Shown piece after piece: positions 15,167 to 24,205 of a stretch of DNA of 64,000 nt. Source of the DNA: Actinoplanes subtropicus (GTDB lineage: Bacteria > Actinomycetota > Actinomycetes > Mycobacteriales > Micromonosporaceae); assembly GCF_000721705.1 (NCBI RefSeq), contig NZ_JOJL01000037.1, forward strand, positions 1 to 64,000, written 5' to 3'. The notes beneath the pieces were generated by a model. It searched no databases and was not told the origin of the DNA. It was given only the letters and a program-made list of their open reading frames with translations. Each line of letters begins with the position of its first letter. The first letter of the stretch is position 1. Both the position numbers and the translations under genes were made by a program.

Positions 15167-15523
15167 TCAGGAAGCGGCGGCAGCCGGCGTCGACGACGAA
15201 GACGACGAAGACGACGAAGAGGTCGACGACGAAGCGGACGACGAGGTCGAAGAGGTCGACGACGAGGAGTCCGACGACGAAGAGGACGAGGTCGATTCGG
15301 ACTTCTTGGTGTCCGCGCCGTTCGGCTTTTCCGCGTTCACACCGCCCGAACGGGAGTCGTTGCGGTAGAAGCCGGAGCCCTTGAAGACGATGCCGACCGA
15401 GTTGAAGACCTTGCGCAGCTTGCCGTGGCAGTTCGGGCACTCGGTGAGCGCCGCGTCGGAGAACGACTGGACCGCCTCGAGCTGGTGACCGCACTCGGTG
15501 CAGGCGTACTGGTAGGTGGGCAC
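15167..15523 (-). CDS. FmdB family zinc-ribbon protein with poly-Ser tail
   Basis: A 118-residue protein. Residues 1-50 form the FmdB zinc ribbon (CTECG and CPNCHGKLRKVF). GIVFKGSGFYRND is the family's conserved end of domain. The last about 40 residues are almost only Ser with Thr, Asp and Ala, encoded by TCG/TCC runs (seen on the plus strand as GAC-rich trinucleotide repeat). Serine-rich tails are known in actinobacterial members. GTG at 15523 with an AGGAG site. Function is unproven; a regulatory zinc protein is assumed. Confidence 0.9.
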   Translation of the reverse strand: MPTYQYACTECGHQLEAVQSFSDAALTECPNCHGKLRKVFNSVGIVFKGSGFYRNDSRSGGVNAEKPNGADTKKSESTSSSSSSDSSSSTSSTSSSASSSTSSSSSSSSSSTPAAAAS

Positions 15524-15613
15524 GGCTCCTCCGGATCTGGTCGGCTGCTGGCACTCGCCAACTCCGAGTGCCAATGTTGCGTCATCGGAGGTCATTTCGT
15601 CCACTCGGCTGCG

Positions 15614-15760
15614 CGGTTGAGAGTCGAGCGGTTGAGAGTCGAGCGGTTGAGAGTCGAGCGGTTGAGAGTCGAGCGGCTGAGAGTCGAGCGGCTGAGAGTC
15701 GAGCGGCTGAGAGTCGAGCGGCTGAGAGTCGAGCGGCTGAGAGTCAAGCGGTAAGAGTCA
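15614..15760. repeat. Tandem array, 15-bp unit, about 10 copies
   Basis: Unit CGGYTGAGAGTCGAG at 15-bp steps from 15614 to about 15748, then a degenerate copy. On the minus strand the array starts inside the last codons of the 5-formyl-THF cyclo-ligase gene: the gene end GCTTGACTCTCAGCC becomes GCTCGACTCTCAGCC in later copies, so TGA turns into CGA. A front block carries TTG and a rear block CTG variants, which records the order of duplication. Confidence 0.95.
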
Positions 15761-16346
15761 CGCCACCACGAGGCGTGATCACCCCGTGCACCGGGCGGTC
15801 GTGCGGCTCGGCCGGCACCGTCTCGAGCAACTCACCCTCGTGCAGCAGCGCGAGCACCAGCGGCGGCGGCCCGGCCGGCAAGCGGGCGAGCGCCCGATCG
15901 TAGGAGCCGCCGCCTCGGCCCATCCGGATGCCGGCGGAAGAGGCGGCCAGCGCGGGCACCAGCACCAGGTCGGCGGTGGCCAGCGCGTCGACACCGAGCC
16001 GCGGGCCGGTCGGCTCTTGCAGGCCACGCGGGGCGGGCGCCAGTGAGCCGGTGAACAGGGCCCAGTCGAGATCCAGGGACGGGAGCAGGACCGGGAGCAG
16101 GACTCGGGCGTGGGCGGCCAGGACCGTGGGCAGGTCGGGGCCGCCGGGCTCGGGGCCGACCGGAACATAGGCGGCGATAACGGACGGGTGCTCACGACGT
16201 ACGAACGCAAGAATTTGATCTTGAAGCTGGACGGCAAGCGTGGACCGGTCACTGGGAGTGAGCGCCCGGCGTGCGGTAATCAGGTGACTGCGCAGCGCGA
16301 TCTTGGCTGCTCGTGATCCTTCTTCGTCACCGGTTAAATCGGACAT
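15744..16346 (-). CDS. 5-formyltetrahydrofolate cyclo-ligase
   Basis: A 200-residue enzyme that turns 5-formyl-THF into 5,10-methenyl-THF with ATP. Signatures are KIALRSHLITARRAL at the start, LVLVPALAASSAGIRMGRGGGSYDRAL (the phosphate/folate loop) in two parts, and ALLHEGELLETVPAEPHDRPV near the end. ATG at 16346 has an AAAGGGGG site. Divergent from the diguanylate cyclase gene. The stop codon lies within the 15-bp array. Confidence 0.92.
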   Translation of the reverse strand: MSDLTGDEEGSRAAKIALRSHLITARRALTPSDRSTLAVQLQDQILAFVRREHPSVIAAYVPVGPEPGGPDLPTVLAAHARVLLPVLLPSLDLDWALFTGSLAPAPRGLQEPTGPRLGVDALATADLVLVPALAASSAGIRMGRGGGSYDRALARLPAGPPPLVLALLHEGELLETVPAEPHDRPVHGVITPRGGVTLTA

Positions 16347-16427
16347 GCAACACCCCCTTTCAAAAAGCGGCAAACGGCGCACACTATGTCAGCATCGCTC
16401 CAAAGAGGGCCACTTCCGGGAGGATGC

Positions 16428-18380
16428 GTGACGCTACGTGGCCGCCTGACCACCGCGTTCCTGGTAGTCGTTCTCGGTCCGGTCCTGCTCGGGTCCATCT
16501 TCGTCGCCCTGACCGTCGCCACGGTGAGCAGCAACCGGACGGCCGATCGGCTCGATCATGCCGCGACCACCGTGCGGACTGGAATATCTGCCATCTGCCG
16601 CCAGCTGCAGGCCACCGCGGACGCCGTCGCGGTGGTGCCGGCCGGCGAACGATCCGCGGTCGCCGACCAACTCGTCGCCCGCGGGCTGGCCACCGACATC
16701 CGGATCGTCCCGGAGCTGCCGATCGCGGCCGGCAACCGATCGAAACCCGCCGTCGACACGGAGAGCTGGCAGGACTGCGCGTCGCCCACCGGCGGTCCGG
16801 TGGGCGCGATCGCCGCCACCGCCATGATCGACACGCACGCGATCACCGCGGCGCAGACGGTCGACGCCGCCTTCCTCGAGCGCCTCGGGGCGGCCAGCGG
16901 CGCGCGCGTCACCCTCGGCGAGCAAGCCGTGCCGGGTGCACGCGAGCTGAGCGCGGGGCCGGGCGAGCCGCTGCGACTCACGCTCACCGTTCCGCATCAT
17001 CAACCCACTTTCCTGTACGCCGTTCTGCTCGCCGTCGTGCTGGCCGCCGGGGCTGCCGCCATCGTCGTGGCGCGCTGGCTGGCGCACTCGACCACCCGGC
17101 CGCTGGGCGATCTGGCCTGGGCCGCCGATCAGGTGGCCGGCGGCGACCTGGACACCCGGGTGCCGATCGTGCGCCCGGACGAGCTGGGCCGGCTGGCCGC
17201 GACCTTCAATCGGATGACCCGAGAGCTCAAGGCGTACGTGCGGGCCCTCACCGCCAGCCGCGACCAGCTCCGCGGGCATCTCGCGATCCTCGGCGAGACA
17301 CTCTCCAGCACCCACGACGTCGACCGGATCCTGCAGGTGATCCTGCGGACCGCGCTGGCCGCGACCGGCGCCCGGGCCGGGCTGGTGCTGCTGCTCGACC
17401 CGGCCGGCGGCCACCTGGTGGCGCACACCGCGATCGGCCTGACCGGCGCCTGGGACCTGCCCGAGGCCGAGCTCGGCACGATGCGGCTGCCGGTCGGCTC
17501 GGGCGTGCTCGGCGAGGTGGCGGCGGGCGGCGAGCCCCGGCGCGGGCACGGCACGATCGCCGAGGCCGAGCCGCCCTGCCGCACCTACCTGGCGGTGCCG
17601 ATCCAGGCACCCTCCGGGCCCGACGATCCGCTGCTGCCGGGCGAGAGCGGGCCGGCCACGCTCGGGGTGCTCGCCCTCTACGACCGGGTCGGCGGGGACG
17701 ACTTCGACGAGGCCGACCTGCACACCCTGCGCACCTTCGCCGGCCAGGCCGGGGTGGCCGTGCACAACGTGCGGGTGCACGAGGAGGCGCAGCGACTTTC
17801 GCTCACCGACCCGCTCACCGGCCTGTGGAATTACCGTTATCTCCGGGAATCGTTGCGCCGGGAGGTGGAGCGGGCGAGCCGCTTCGGCCGGATGCTGGCC
17901 GTGCTGGTGCTCGATCTGGACCACTTCAAGGAGGTCAACGACACGTACGGGCACGCGGCCGGGGATGCGGTGCTGGGCGAGTTCGCCCGGCGTATCCGGA
18001 TCGGGCTGCGCGAGGTGGATGTGGCGTTCCGCCAGGGCGGGGAGGAGTTCGTGGTGCTGCTGCCGGAGACCGACGCGTACGGCGGGATCATCGTCGCCGA
18101 GCGGCTCGGGGCGGCGGTGCGCGATCGCCCGGTCTCGATCGAGGAACGCGGCAGCATCCCGGTGACCGTGTCGATCGGGGTGGCGGTCTACCCCGAGCAC
18201 GGCACGACGGTCCAGGAGGTGCTGCGGGCCGCCGACGACGCGCTGTACGCGGCCAAGAACGCCGGGCGGGACACCTACCGTCTCGCCGATGGAACGAAGC
18301 GCCTACCCAAAGTGAATTTTGATCCGGCCGCCGGTCCCAGCGGTGGGCCGCCACCGCCGCGGCAGGCGCGCGGCCGATAG
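16428..18380 (+). CDS. Membrane diguanylate cyclase (HAMP-GAF-GGDEF)
   Basis: About 650 residues. A first membrane helix at residues 8-30, an extracytoplasmic sensor part to about 185, a second helix (LLAVVLAAGAAAIVVARWLA), HAMP (TRPLGDLAWAADQVAGGDL...), GAF (DRILQVILRTALAATGARAG...) and GGDEF. The active site is GGEEF at 537-541, so cyclic-di-GMP synthesis is expected. REVD five residues before it is an RxxD inhibitory site for product feedback. GTG 16428 has a GGGAGG site; ATG 16386 is possible but has none. Divergent from the folate gene, 49 bp before galU. Confidence 0.88.
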   Translation: MTLRGRLTTAFLVVVLGPVLLGSIFVALTVATVSSNRTADRLDHAATTVRTGISAICRQLQATADAVAVVPAGERSAVADQLVARGLATDIRIVPELPIAAGNRSKPAVDTESWQDCASPTGGPVGAIAATAMIDTHAITAAQTVDAAFLERLGAASGARVTLGEQAVPGARELSAGPGEPLRLTLTVPHHQPTFLYAVLLAVVLAAGAAAIVVARWLAHSTTRPLGDLAWAADQVAGGDLDTRVPIVRPDELGRLAATFNRMTRELKAYVRALTASRDQLRGHLAILGETLSSTHDVDRILQVILRTALAATGARAGLVLLLDPAGGHLVAHTAIGLTGAWDLPEAELGTMRLPVGSGVLGEVAAGGEPRRGHGTIAEAEPPCRTYLAVPIQAPSGPDDPLLPGESGPATLGVLALYDRVGGDDFDEADLHTLRTFAGQAGVAVHNVRVHEEAQRLSLTDPLTGLWNYRYLRESLRREVERASRFGRMLAVLVLDLDHFKEVNDTYGHAAGDAVLGEFARRIRIGLREVDVAFRQGGEEFVVLLPETDAYGGIIVAERLGAAVRDRPVSIEERGSIPVTVSIGVAVYPEHGTTVQEVLRAADDALYAAKNAGRDTYRLADGTKRLPKVNFDPAAGPSGGPPPPRQARGR

Positions 18381-18429
18381 TCTCGCGGAATATCCGGGCA
18401 CGATCTGAGCGAAGGTGCGGTGAACCTCG

Positions 18430-19344
18430 ATGTCCCAGAACGCGCATGCAACCGGCCGCCGGGCGGTCAAGGCCGTCATTCCCGCGGCCGGCCTGGCCAC
18501 CCGGTTCCTGCCGGCCACCAAGGCAGTGCCCAAGGAGCTGCTGCCGGTCGTCGACCGGCCGGTCCTGCAATACATCGTCGAGGAGGCGGCCGCCGCCGGG
18601 ATCACCGACGTGCTGCTGGTGACCGGTCGCGGCAAGACCTCCATGGTGGATCACTTCGACCGCCGGCCCGACGTCGAGCAGCGGCTCGAGGAGAAGGGCG
18701 ACCTCGAGCGGCTCGCCGCGGTGCGCCGCACCAGCGAGCTGGCCGACATCTACACCTGCCGGCAGGGTGAGCCGCTCGGCCTCGGCCACGCGGTCGGCGT
18801 CGCCGCCTCGCACATCGGCGACAACCCGTTCGCGGTGCTGCTCGGCGACGAGTTCGTCGAGGAGGACAAGCCGCTGCTGCCGGACATGCTCGACCTGCAG
18901 GCCCGTACCGGCGGCATCGTGCTGGCCTTCATGGAGGTCAAGCCCTCGGAGACTGCCCGGTACGGCATCGCCTCGGTGGCGCCCTCCGACCTCGGCGAGG
19001 ACATCGTCGAGGTCACCGGTCTGGTCGAGAAGCCGTCGCCGGAGGAGGCGCCGAGCAACCTGGCCGTGCTCGGCCGGTACATCCTGCCCGCGTCGATCTT
19101 CGAGGCGATCGACAACACCAAGCCGGGCAGCGGCGGCGAGATCCAGCTGACCGACGCGATGGCCCAGCTGCTGGCGGACGGCGTGCCGGTGCACGGCATC
19201 GTCTACCGCGGCTTCCGTTACGACACCGGCATGCCGCTGGGCTACCTTCAAGCCGTGGTGATGTTGGCGAGCCAGCGCGCCGACCTCGGCGAGGAGTTCC
19301 GTGAGTGGCTCGCCGAGTTCGTCGCCGGCGGTGCGAAGGGATGA
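18430..19344 (+). CDS. galU: UTP--glucose-1-phosphate uridylyltransferase
   Basis: A 304-residue enzyme making UDP-glucose for envelope glycans and trehalose. Signatures: VIPAAGLATRFLPATKAVPKE, LGLGHAV, LLGDEFV and TGLVEKPSPEEAPSNLAVLGRY in parts. ATG 18430. First gene of galU-glp-rimJ-like-sepX, an order also seen in mycobacteria and corynebacteria. Its TGA overlaps the ATG of glp. UDP-glucose made here is also the substrate pool of GalE at 60 kb. Confidence 0.95.
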   Translation: MSQNAHATGRRAVKAVIPAAGLATRFLPATKAVPKELLPVVDRPVLQYIVEEAAAAGITDVLLVTGRGKTSMVDHFDRRPDVEQRLEEKGDLERLAAVRRTSELADIYTCRQGEPLGLGHAVGVAASHIGDNPFAVLLGDEFVEEDKPLLPDMLDLQARTGGIVLAFMEVKPSETARYGIASVAPSDLGEDIVEVTGLVEKPSPEEAPSNLAVLGRYILPASIFEAIDNTKPGSGGEIQLTDAMAQLLADGVPVHGIVYRGFRYDTGMPLGYLQAVVMLASQRADLGEEFREWLAEFVAGGAKG

Positions 19345-20651
19345 CGGCCACGGCCGATGCCGAGGCGGCCGCCAACGAGCTGATGCCTCTCGCCGAGTAC
19401 CTGGGCAGCGTGCTGCGCAGGCTCCGCGCGCTGCCTCCGCTCGACCTCGACCTCACCCAGGCGCACGGCAACGTGCTGGCCGGGGACGTGCTCGCGCCAC
19501 ACCCGTACCCCGCCTTCGACCAGGCCGCGATCGACGGCTACGCGGCCCGGTGGGAGGATCTCGCGTCGGCCGGCCGGGTCGGCTCGCACCCGTCCTTCGG
19601 CAAGTTCGAGGGCGGCCCGCGGCCGGTCCGGCTCAACGTCGTCGGCGACCTCGGCGCGGCCAGCTGGCGGCCGGTGCGGCTCACCCCGGGCACCTGCTTC
19701 TCGGTGGCGGCCGGCGCGCCGCTGCCGATCGGCGCCGACGTGGTCGTCCCGGTGCACTGGACCGACCAGGGCATGGCGGCCGTGGAGATCCTGCACGCGC
19801 CGAAACGAGGGTCCGGAGTTCGCCGTACGGGCGAGGAGCTGGCCGCCGGTCAGCTCCTCGCCTCGGCCGGCTCCTACGTGACCCCGGCCATGGTGGCCAC
19901 CTTCGCCGCATCCGGCATCGGGCACGTGATCGTGCGGCCCAGCCCCCGGGTCGTGGTGGTGGCCACCGGCGACGAGCTGGTCGACGTGGGCCGGCCCAGC
20001 CAGCCCGGGCAGGTGGTCGACGCGAACTCGCACGCGCTCACCGCGGCCGCGGTCGAGGCGGGCGCGCTGGCGTACCGGATCGGGATCTGCGACGACGACC
20101 CGGAAGGCCTGCGCGGCCTGCTGGAGGACCAGACGCTGCGGGCCGACCTGATCATCACCACCGGCGGCACCGGCACCGGGCCCGGCGACATGCTGCGCCG
20201 GGTGCTGTCCCGCCGCGACCCCGGCCGGGGCGCGGTCGAGTTCACCGGCGTGACACTCTCCCCGGGCGCGACCCTGGGCTTCGGCACCGTCGGCGGCGAG
20301 GAGGTGCCGGTCGTCTGCCTGCCCGGCGAGCCCGGCTCCGCGCTGATCGGCTTCGAGGTGCTGGCCCGCCCGGTCATCCAGCTGCTGGCCGGGGCCGAGC
20401 CGGTGTTCCGCCCCAGCGTCAAGGCGCACCTGCTGGAGACGGTCTCGTCGCCCGGCGGGCTGCGCGAGTTCCGCCCGGCGCACGTGGCCGAGCGGCGCGG
20501 CGGCGGCTACACGGTGCAGCCGCTCGCCGGTGGGCCGTACACTCTCTCCGGCCTGGCCGAGGCCAACGGACTGCTGGTGCTCGGCGAGCGGGTCACCACG
20601 GCGGCCGCCGGCTCGACCGTGGATGTGTTGCTGCTCGACCGGAGGCGATGA
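19341..20651 (+). CDS. glp: Gephyrin-like molybdotransferase Glp
   Basis: A 436-residue MoeA/gephyrin-family protein. The MoeA core is visible: AFDQAAIDGYA, PIGADVVVP, TGDELVDVG, TTGGTGTGPGDMLRR and LPGEPGSALIGFE. In the actinobacterial copy next to galU the protein acts in cell division, binding FtsZ and the membrane partner GlpR/SepX, which is encoded two genes downstream here. Whether it also keeps molybdenum-insertion activity is unclear. ATG 19341 overlaps the galU stop (ATGA), so translation is coupled. Confidence 0.9.
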   Translation: MTATADAEAAANELMPLAEYLGSVLRRLRALPPLDLDLTQAHGNVLAGDVLAPHPYPAFDQAAIDGYAARWEDLASAGRVGSHPSFGKFEGGPRPVRLNVVGDLGAASWRPVRLTPGTCFSVAAGAPLPIGADVVVPVHWTDQGMAAVEILHAPKRGSGVRRTGEELAAGQLLASAGSYVTPAMVATFAASGIGHVIVRPSPRVVVVATGDELVDVGRPSQPGQVVDANSHALTAAAVEAGALAYRIGICDDDPEGLRGLLEDQTLRADLIITTGGTGTGPGDMLRRVLSRRDPGRGAVEFTGVTLSPGATLGFGTVGGEEVPVVCLPGEPGSALIGFEVLARPVIQLLAGAEPVFRPSVKAHLLETVSSPGGLREFRPAHVAERRGGGYTVQPLAGGPYTLSGLAEANGLLVLGERVTTAAAGSTVDVLLLDRRR

Positions 20652-21280
20652 TGCTGGGGTCCACGCCCGGATGGCCTGCCGTCCTGGCCGACGGCCTCGT
20701 GCTGCTGCGCCCCTACAAGCGGGGCGACGCCCGGGCCTGGTCCGAGGTGCGCATCGCCAACCAGAAGTGGCTCGCGCCGTGGGAGTCGTCGCCGCCCGGC
20801 CCGTGGTCGGAGATGAACTCGACCCGCGCCTACGGCTACGTCTACCAGGACATGAAGCGCTCGGCCCGGCGCGGCGAGAGCATGCCGTTCGCGGTATGCC
20901 TGCGCGAGGACGGCCATGAGCGGCTGGTCGGGCACATCAACCTCGGCAACATCGTGCGGCGGGCGTTCAGTTCGGCGTACGCGGGCTACTGGGTGGACGC
21001 CCGGGTGGCCGGCCGCGGGGTGATCCCGACGGCGCTGGCGCTCGCCGTCGACCACGCCTTCGGCCCCGGTGGGCTGCACCGGATCGAGGTCAACATCCGT
21101 CCGGAGAACCGCCCGTCCCGCCGCGTGGTGGAGAAGCTCGGCTTCCGCGAGGAGGCCTACCACCAGCGCTACATGCACATCGACGGCGCCTGGCGAGACC
21201 ACCTTGGATACGCCCTGACCAGCGAGGAGGTGGCCGCCGAGGGCGGTCTGCTGGCCCGCTGGCGACGCGTACGCGCGTGA
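20651..21280 (+). CDS. GNAT family N-acetyltransferase (RimJ-like)
   Basis: A 209-residue acetyltransferase. Core motifs are LVLLRPYKRGDARAW, YWVDARVAGRGVIPTAL (acetyl-CoA loop) and NRPSRRVVEKLGFREEA. Conserved between glp and sepX in actinobacteria. Two ATGs overlap the glp stop (20648 and 20651); 20651 gives better spacing from GGAGG. Protein substrate unknown; name RimJ is by similarity only. Confidence 0.88.
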   Translation: MLGSTPGWPAVLADGLVLLRPYKRGDARAWSEVRIANQKWLAPWESSPPGPWSEMNSTRAYGYVYQDMKRSARRGESMPFAVCLREDGHERLVGHINLGNIVRRAFSSAYAGYWVDARVAGRGVIPTALALAVDHAFGPGGLHRIEVNIRPENRPSRRVVEKLGFREEAYHQRYMHIDGAWRDHLGYALTSEEVAAEGGLLARWRRVRA

Positions 21281-21424
21281 AAGTTTGATCATCGCAGCGT
21301 GACGCGCCCGGCGCGGCGCGCGTATTTCCGCAGCTCGCGCCCGTAGCCTCGGGGAGATTGAGTCTTGCGGTCCGCCATAGTAACCGGTCGAGCGGGCCGC
21401 CCGTAGCTGACGGGAGGGGTGAGG

Positions 21425-22153
21425 GTGCCGACCTCGGTGCTCCTCGCCGTCCTCGCCGCGGCCGGACTGCTCGCCCTCGCGCCCGCGCTCGTGCGCCGGT
21501 ACGACGCCACCGAGCGGCTCGCCGCGGAGCGGGCGTCGTCGACGGCGCGGGTGCTGCAGCGCCGCCGCCGTCGCCGCACCGTGCCCGGACGCCGACCGAT
21601 CAACCCCGGACGGGCGGTCACGGTTACGGTCCCGGCTCTTCGCGATTCCCCGCCGCAGCGCCGGCTGCGCCTGGTCACGGCCCGGCCGGCCCGTCGGATC
21701 CCGCGCCGGCGGCACACGCCGGCGGTGGTGCGGCGCCGCCGGGTGTTCGCGGCGCTGCTGCTGCTCAACGTCATCGAGCTGATCGGCGTGCTGACGGTCG
21801 GGCCGGGGTTCTGGATCGGCTTCGCGGTCACCGGGTCGCTGCTGGCGCTGTACCTGGTGCACCTGCGGAACCGGGCGCTGGCGGATCGCCGGCGCCGGCG
21901 GATCGAGGCCCGGGAGGCGGCCTGGCTGGCCGCGCGGCAGGCGGAGGTACGGCGCGAGCAGGCCCGGCGAGCGGCGGCCCGGCGGGAGGCGCAGCGTCGG
22001 CTGGCGGCCCAGCGCGAGTCGGTACGGCGGGCGGCGATGGGGCTGGACCGGGACCCGTCGGAGCTGCCGGCGGCGGCGTCGGTCTCGTATCGGCGTGTCG
22101 GTGGGCTGCGGGGGCGGGCGTACGAGGCGGGGGGCCGACACCACACGGCGTGA
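21425..22153 (+). CDS. sepX: Divisome protein SepX/GlpR
   Basis: A 242-residue membrane protein: an N-terminal helix (LLAVLAAAGLLALAPALV), an Arg-rich cytoplasmic loop (RRRRRRTVPGRR), two closely spaced helices (VFAALLLLNVIELIGVL and FWIGFAVTGSLLALYLVHL) and a long Arg/Ala coiled-coil-like tail. This matches SepX of Streptomyces / GlpR of Corynebacterium in layout and gene position after galU-glp. Known members link the FtsZ ring and Glp to the membrane. GTG 21425 has a GGAGGG site 6 bp away; GTG 21419 is too close. Confidence 0.82.
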   Translation: MPTSVLLAVLAAAGLLALAPALVRRYDATERLAAERASSTARVLQRRRRRRTVPGRRPINPGRAVTVTVPALRDSPPQRRLRLVTARPARRIPRRRHTPAVVRRRRVFAALLLLNVIELIGVLTVGPGFWIGFAVTGSLLALYLVHLRNRALADRRRRRIEAREAAWLAARQAEVRREQARRAAARREAQRRLAAQRESVRRAAMGLDRDPSELPAAASVSYRRVGGLRGRAYEAGGRHHTA

Positions 22154-22225
22154 GTCGGGGGTCGGTTCGCGGCTGGCGGCGGTTACCTGTTAGCCTTTCT
22201 CCGTTCGGCAGGCAGGGTCTGCCGA

Positions 22226-22299
22226 GGGGCTGTGGCGCAGACTGGTAGCGCACCTCGTTCGCATCGAGGGGGTCAGGGGTTCAAATCCCCTCAGCTCCA
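22226..22299 (+). tRNA. tRNA-Ala (CGC)
   Basis: Full cloverleaf: acceptor GGGGCTG/CAGCTCC, D-arm GCGC...GCGC, anticodon loop TTCGCAT with anticodon CGC on stem CCTCG/CGAGG, T-arm AGGGG-TTCAAAT-CCCCT, discriminator A. CCA is not encoded. A two-part hairpin terminator follows at 22311. Confidence 0.95.
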
Positions 22300-22310
22300 C
22301 GAGTGTTTGG

Positions 22311-22347
22311 GTGGCCTCTGTCCGCGGAAAGCGCGGACCGGGGCCAC
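22311..22347 (+). terminator. Terminator after tRNA-Ala
   Basis: Outer stem GTGGCC/GGCCAC and inner stem GTCCGCG/CGCGGAC around a GAAAG loop, separated by a 3-nt internal loop. It begins 11 bp after the tRNA. Confidence 0.7.
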
Positions 22348-22392
22348 TCGTCATATCTGCTCCGGGGGCCGAGCCCCCGGAAACCCCGCGAG

Positions 22393-22509
22393 GGTGGTTG
22401 CGCTCGCGAAGTGTGGTTGCGCTTGCGTTGTTGGTTGTGGTTGCGCTTGCGTTGTTGGTTGTGGTTGCGCTTGCGTTGTTGGTTGTGGTTGCGCTTGCGT
22501 TGTTGGCTC
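22393..22509. repeat. Tandem array, 24-bp unit, about 5 copies
   Basis: Core TGGTTGCGC at 22395 (degenerate, 19 bp before the next), 22414, 22438, 22462 and 22486; the last four have exact 24-bp spacing. Unit GTGGTTGCGCTTGCGTTGTT plus four bases. It lies 46 bp past the tRNA-Ala terminator, and is T/G-rich on the plus strand, unlike its surroundings. The rest of the gap to 22734 shows no gene. Confidence 0.93.
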
Positions 22510-22734
22510 GCATCGTCGGTTGTGTTGGGCGTTGGGTGCGGTCGCTGGCCGGCGGCCCCGTTGTAGCCGGCGTGCGGGGAATTTGGGGGCGTTCGTGGGT
22601 TGCGGGCTGGTGGACTTCATACGATCATCCAGTTTCTCTTGACGATCATCCGAGTCTCTGGTCGGACTCTCGACGGGGATCGTTTTGGAGGCCAGGCTGT
22701 GAGCGCCCCCACACCCATCGTGCAAGGATGCTCG

Positions 22735-23376
22735 ATGTCTTACGCGAATCCGCCGCAGGATTATCCGTCGTCGCCTGATCGATGGCCCCCGGCCGGTGGT
22801 CAACCGCCGGCCTACCCCCAGCAGCAACAGCCGCCCTACGGTGGTCAGGCGCCGTACGGCGGGGCGCAGCCGGGCTGGGCGCCCGAGCCCCGGCCGCTGC
22901 CGACCGGGCCGGGCTGGGGGCCACCCGCGCAGCAGCAGGCTCTGCCCACGGGGACGGGCGAGGGCTGGCAGCCGACGCATCACACGGCGCACGGGGAGTC
23001 GCGGTATCAGCCGCCGCCGGTGCAGCGGTCCGGGTCGGGCGGCAAGTGGGCGCTCGTCGTCGTGGCCGTCGCGGTGGTCGGTGTCCTGGCGTATTTCTTC
23101 TGGCCCTCGTCGGGCAGCGGCTTCGACGTCAAGGTGACCAAGTGTCAGTCGACCGGCAGTGTCGCCACGGTCGGGCTCTCGGTGCACAACAAGGGGTCCG
23201 ACACGCAGACGGCGACCATCCGGGTCGAGTACCACGACAAGGCCGGCAAGATTGTCGACTCGGACACCGTGCTGGCGCATGACGTCGGCGCCGGCGACAC
23301 GCAGCCCGTCGAGCAGAGCACGATCCTCGACGCCGACGGCGGGGCGGTGACCTGCCACGTGACCGCGGTCGCCTAG
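22735..23376 (+). CDS. Membrane-anchored protein with a FxLYD-like exterior domain
   Basis: A 213-residue protein: a Pro/Gln-rich cytoplasmic head of about 95 residues, one helix (WALVVVAVAVVGVLAYFFW) and a beta-rich outer domain (residues about 120-213) resembling FxLYD domains, with two cysteines (KCQST and VTCHV) that could pair. ATG 22735 has AAGGA upstream. An in-frame GTG at 22699 has a better GGAGG site and would add 12 residues; both are possible. Function unknown. Confidence 0.75.
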   Translation: MSYANPPQDYPSSPDRWPPAGGQPPAYPQQQQPPYGGQAPYGGAQPGWAPEPRPLPTGPGWGPPAQQQALPTGTGEGWQPTHHTAHGESRYQPPPVQRSGSGGKWALVVVAVAVVGVLAYFFWPSSGSGFDVKVTKCQSTGSVATVGLSVHNKGSDTQTATIRVEYHDKAGKIVDSDTVLAHDVGAGDTQPVEQSTILDADGGAVTCHVTAVA

Positions 23377-23428
23377 CCGGCGTCGCGGTGCAGGTCGAGG
23401 GCGGCGCGGGCGCCGGCAGGATGGTGAG

Positions 23429-24205
23429 TTACCAGGCGGTCCAGCCGCCGTCGACCACCACGTTGGCGCCGGTGACGTAGCTGCTGCGGGGCGAGGCCAG
23501 GTAGAGGACCGAGGTGGCGATCTCCAGGGGATCGCCCACCCGGCCCAGCGGGGTCTGCCGGCCGAGCCGCGCGAGCAGGTCCGGATCGCCGCCACCGCCC
23601 GGGAAGGCGCCGGGGGTGACGCAATTGACCCGTACGCCGGCGGGGCCCAGTTCGACCGCGGCGTACCGGGCGAGCTGGATCAGGCCGGCCTTGACCGCGC
23701 CGTAGTACGGCGGGTTGCCGCCCTCGGGGGTGGCGTACAGGTGCGGTTTGGGGCTGACCACGCCGTACATGGAAGCCACCGCGATCACCGCAGGGGAGCT
23801 GTCGGCGGCCGCGGCGACCAGGAGGTCACGGGTCGCGTCGAGCAGCCGTTGGAAGGCGGCCAGGGCCAGGTCGGCCGCCGCCAGATAGTCGGCCGGCCGG
23901 GCCGAGCGCAGCGACCCGCCCCGGCCGACGTGCGCGTTGTGCACCAGCACGTCGAGCCGGCCGCCCTCGCGCCGCAGGGTCTCGCCGAGCGCCGCCACGT
24001 CGTCGTCGACGGTCACGTCACAGCGGGCGGCGCGGCAATCCAGCTTCGCCGCGAGCGCGTCCAGCTTGGACTGGTCGCGGCCGACCAGCCACACCGTGGC
24101 CCCGGCGCCGGTCAGGGCCTCGGCCATCACCTGACCGAGCCGCCCGGTCGCGCCGGTGACCACCGCGACCTTGCCGCGCAGGCCGAAGAGCTCGTCGGGG
24201 GTCAT
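23429..24205 (-). CDS. SDR family oxidoreductase
   Basis: A 258-residue short-chain dehydrogenase with TGATGRLGQ cofactor loop, NAHVG in place of NNAG, and the Tyr-x-x-x-Lys in [10 protein letters not shown]. An unusual [13 protein letters not shown] stretch before the catalytic Tyr is like SDRs from surface-sugar pathways. ATG 24205 overlaps the stop of the aldo-keto reductase gene (TGATG), so the two are coupled. Likely acts on the same pathway; the substrate is unknown. Confidence 0.85.
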   Translation of the reverse strand: MTPDELFGLRGKVAVVTGATGRLGQVMAEALTGAGATVWLVGRDQSKLDALAAKLDCRAARCDVTVDDDVAALGETLRREGGRLDVLVHNAHVGRGGSLRSARPADYLAAADLALAAFQRLLDATRDLLVAAAADSSPAVIAVASMYGVVSPKPHLYATPEGGNPPYYGAVKAGLIQLARYAAVELGPAGVRVNCVTPGAFPGGGGDPDLLARLGRQTPLGRVGDPLEIATSVLYLASPRSSYVTGANVVVDGGWTAW

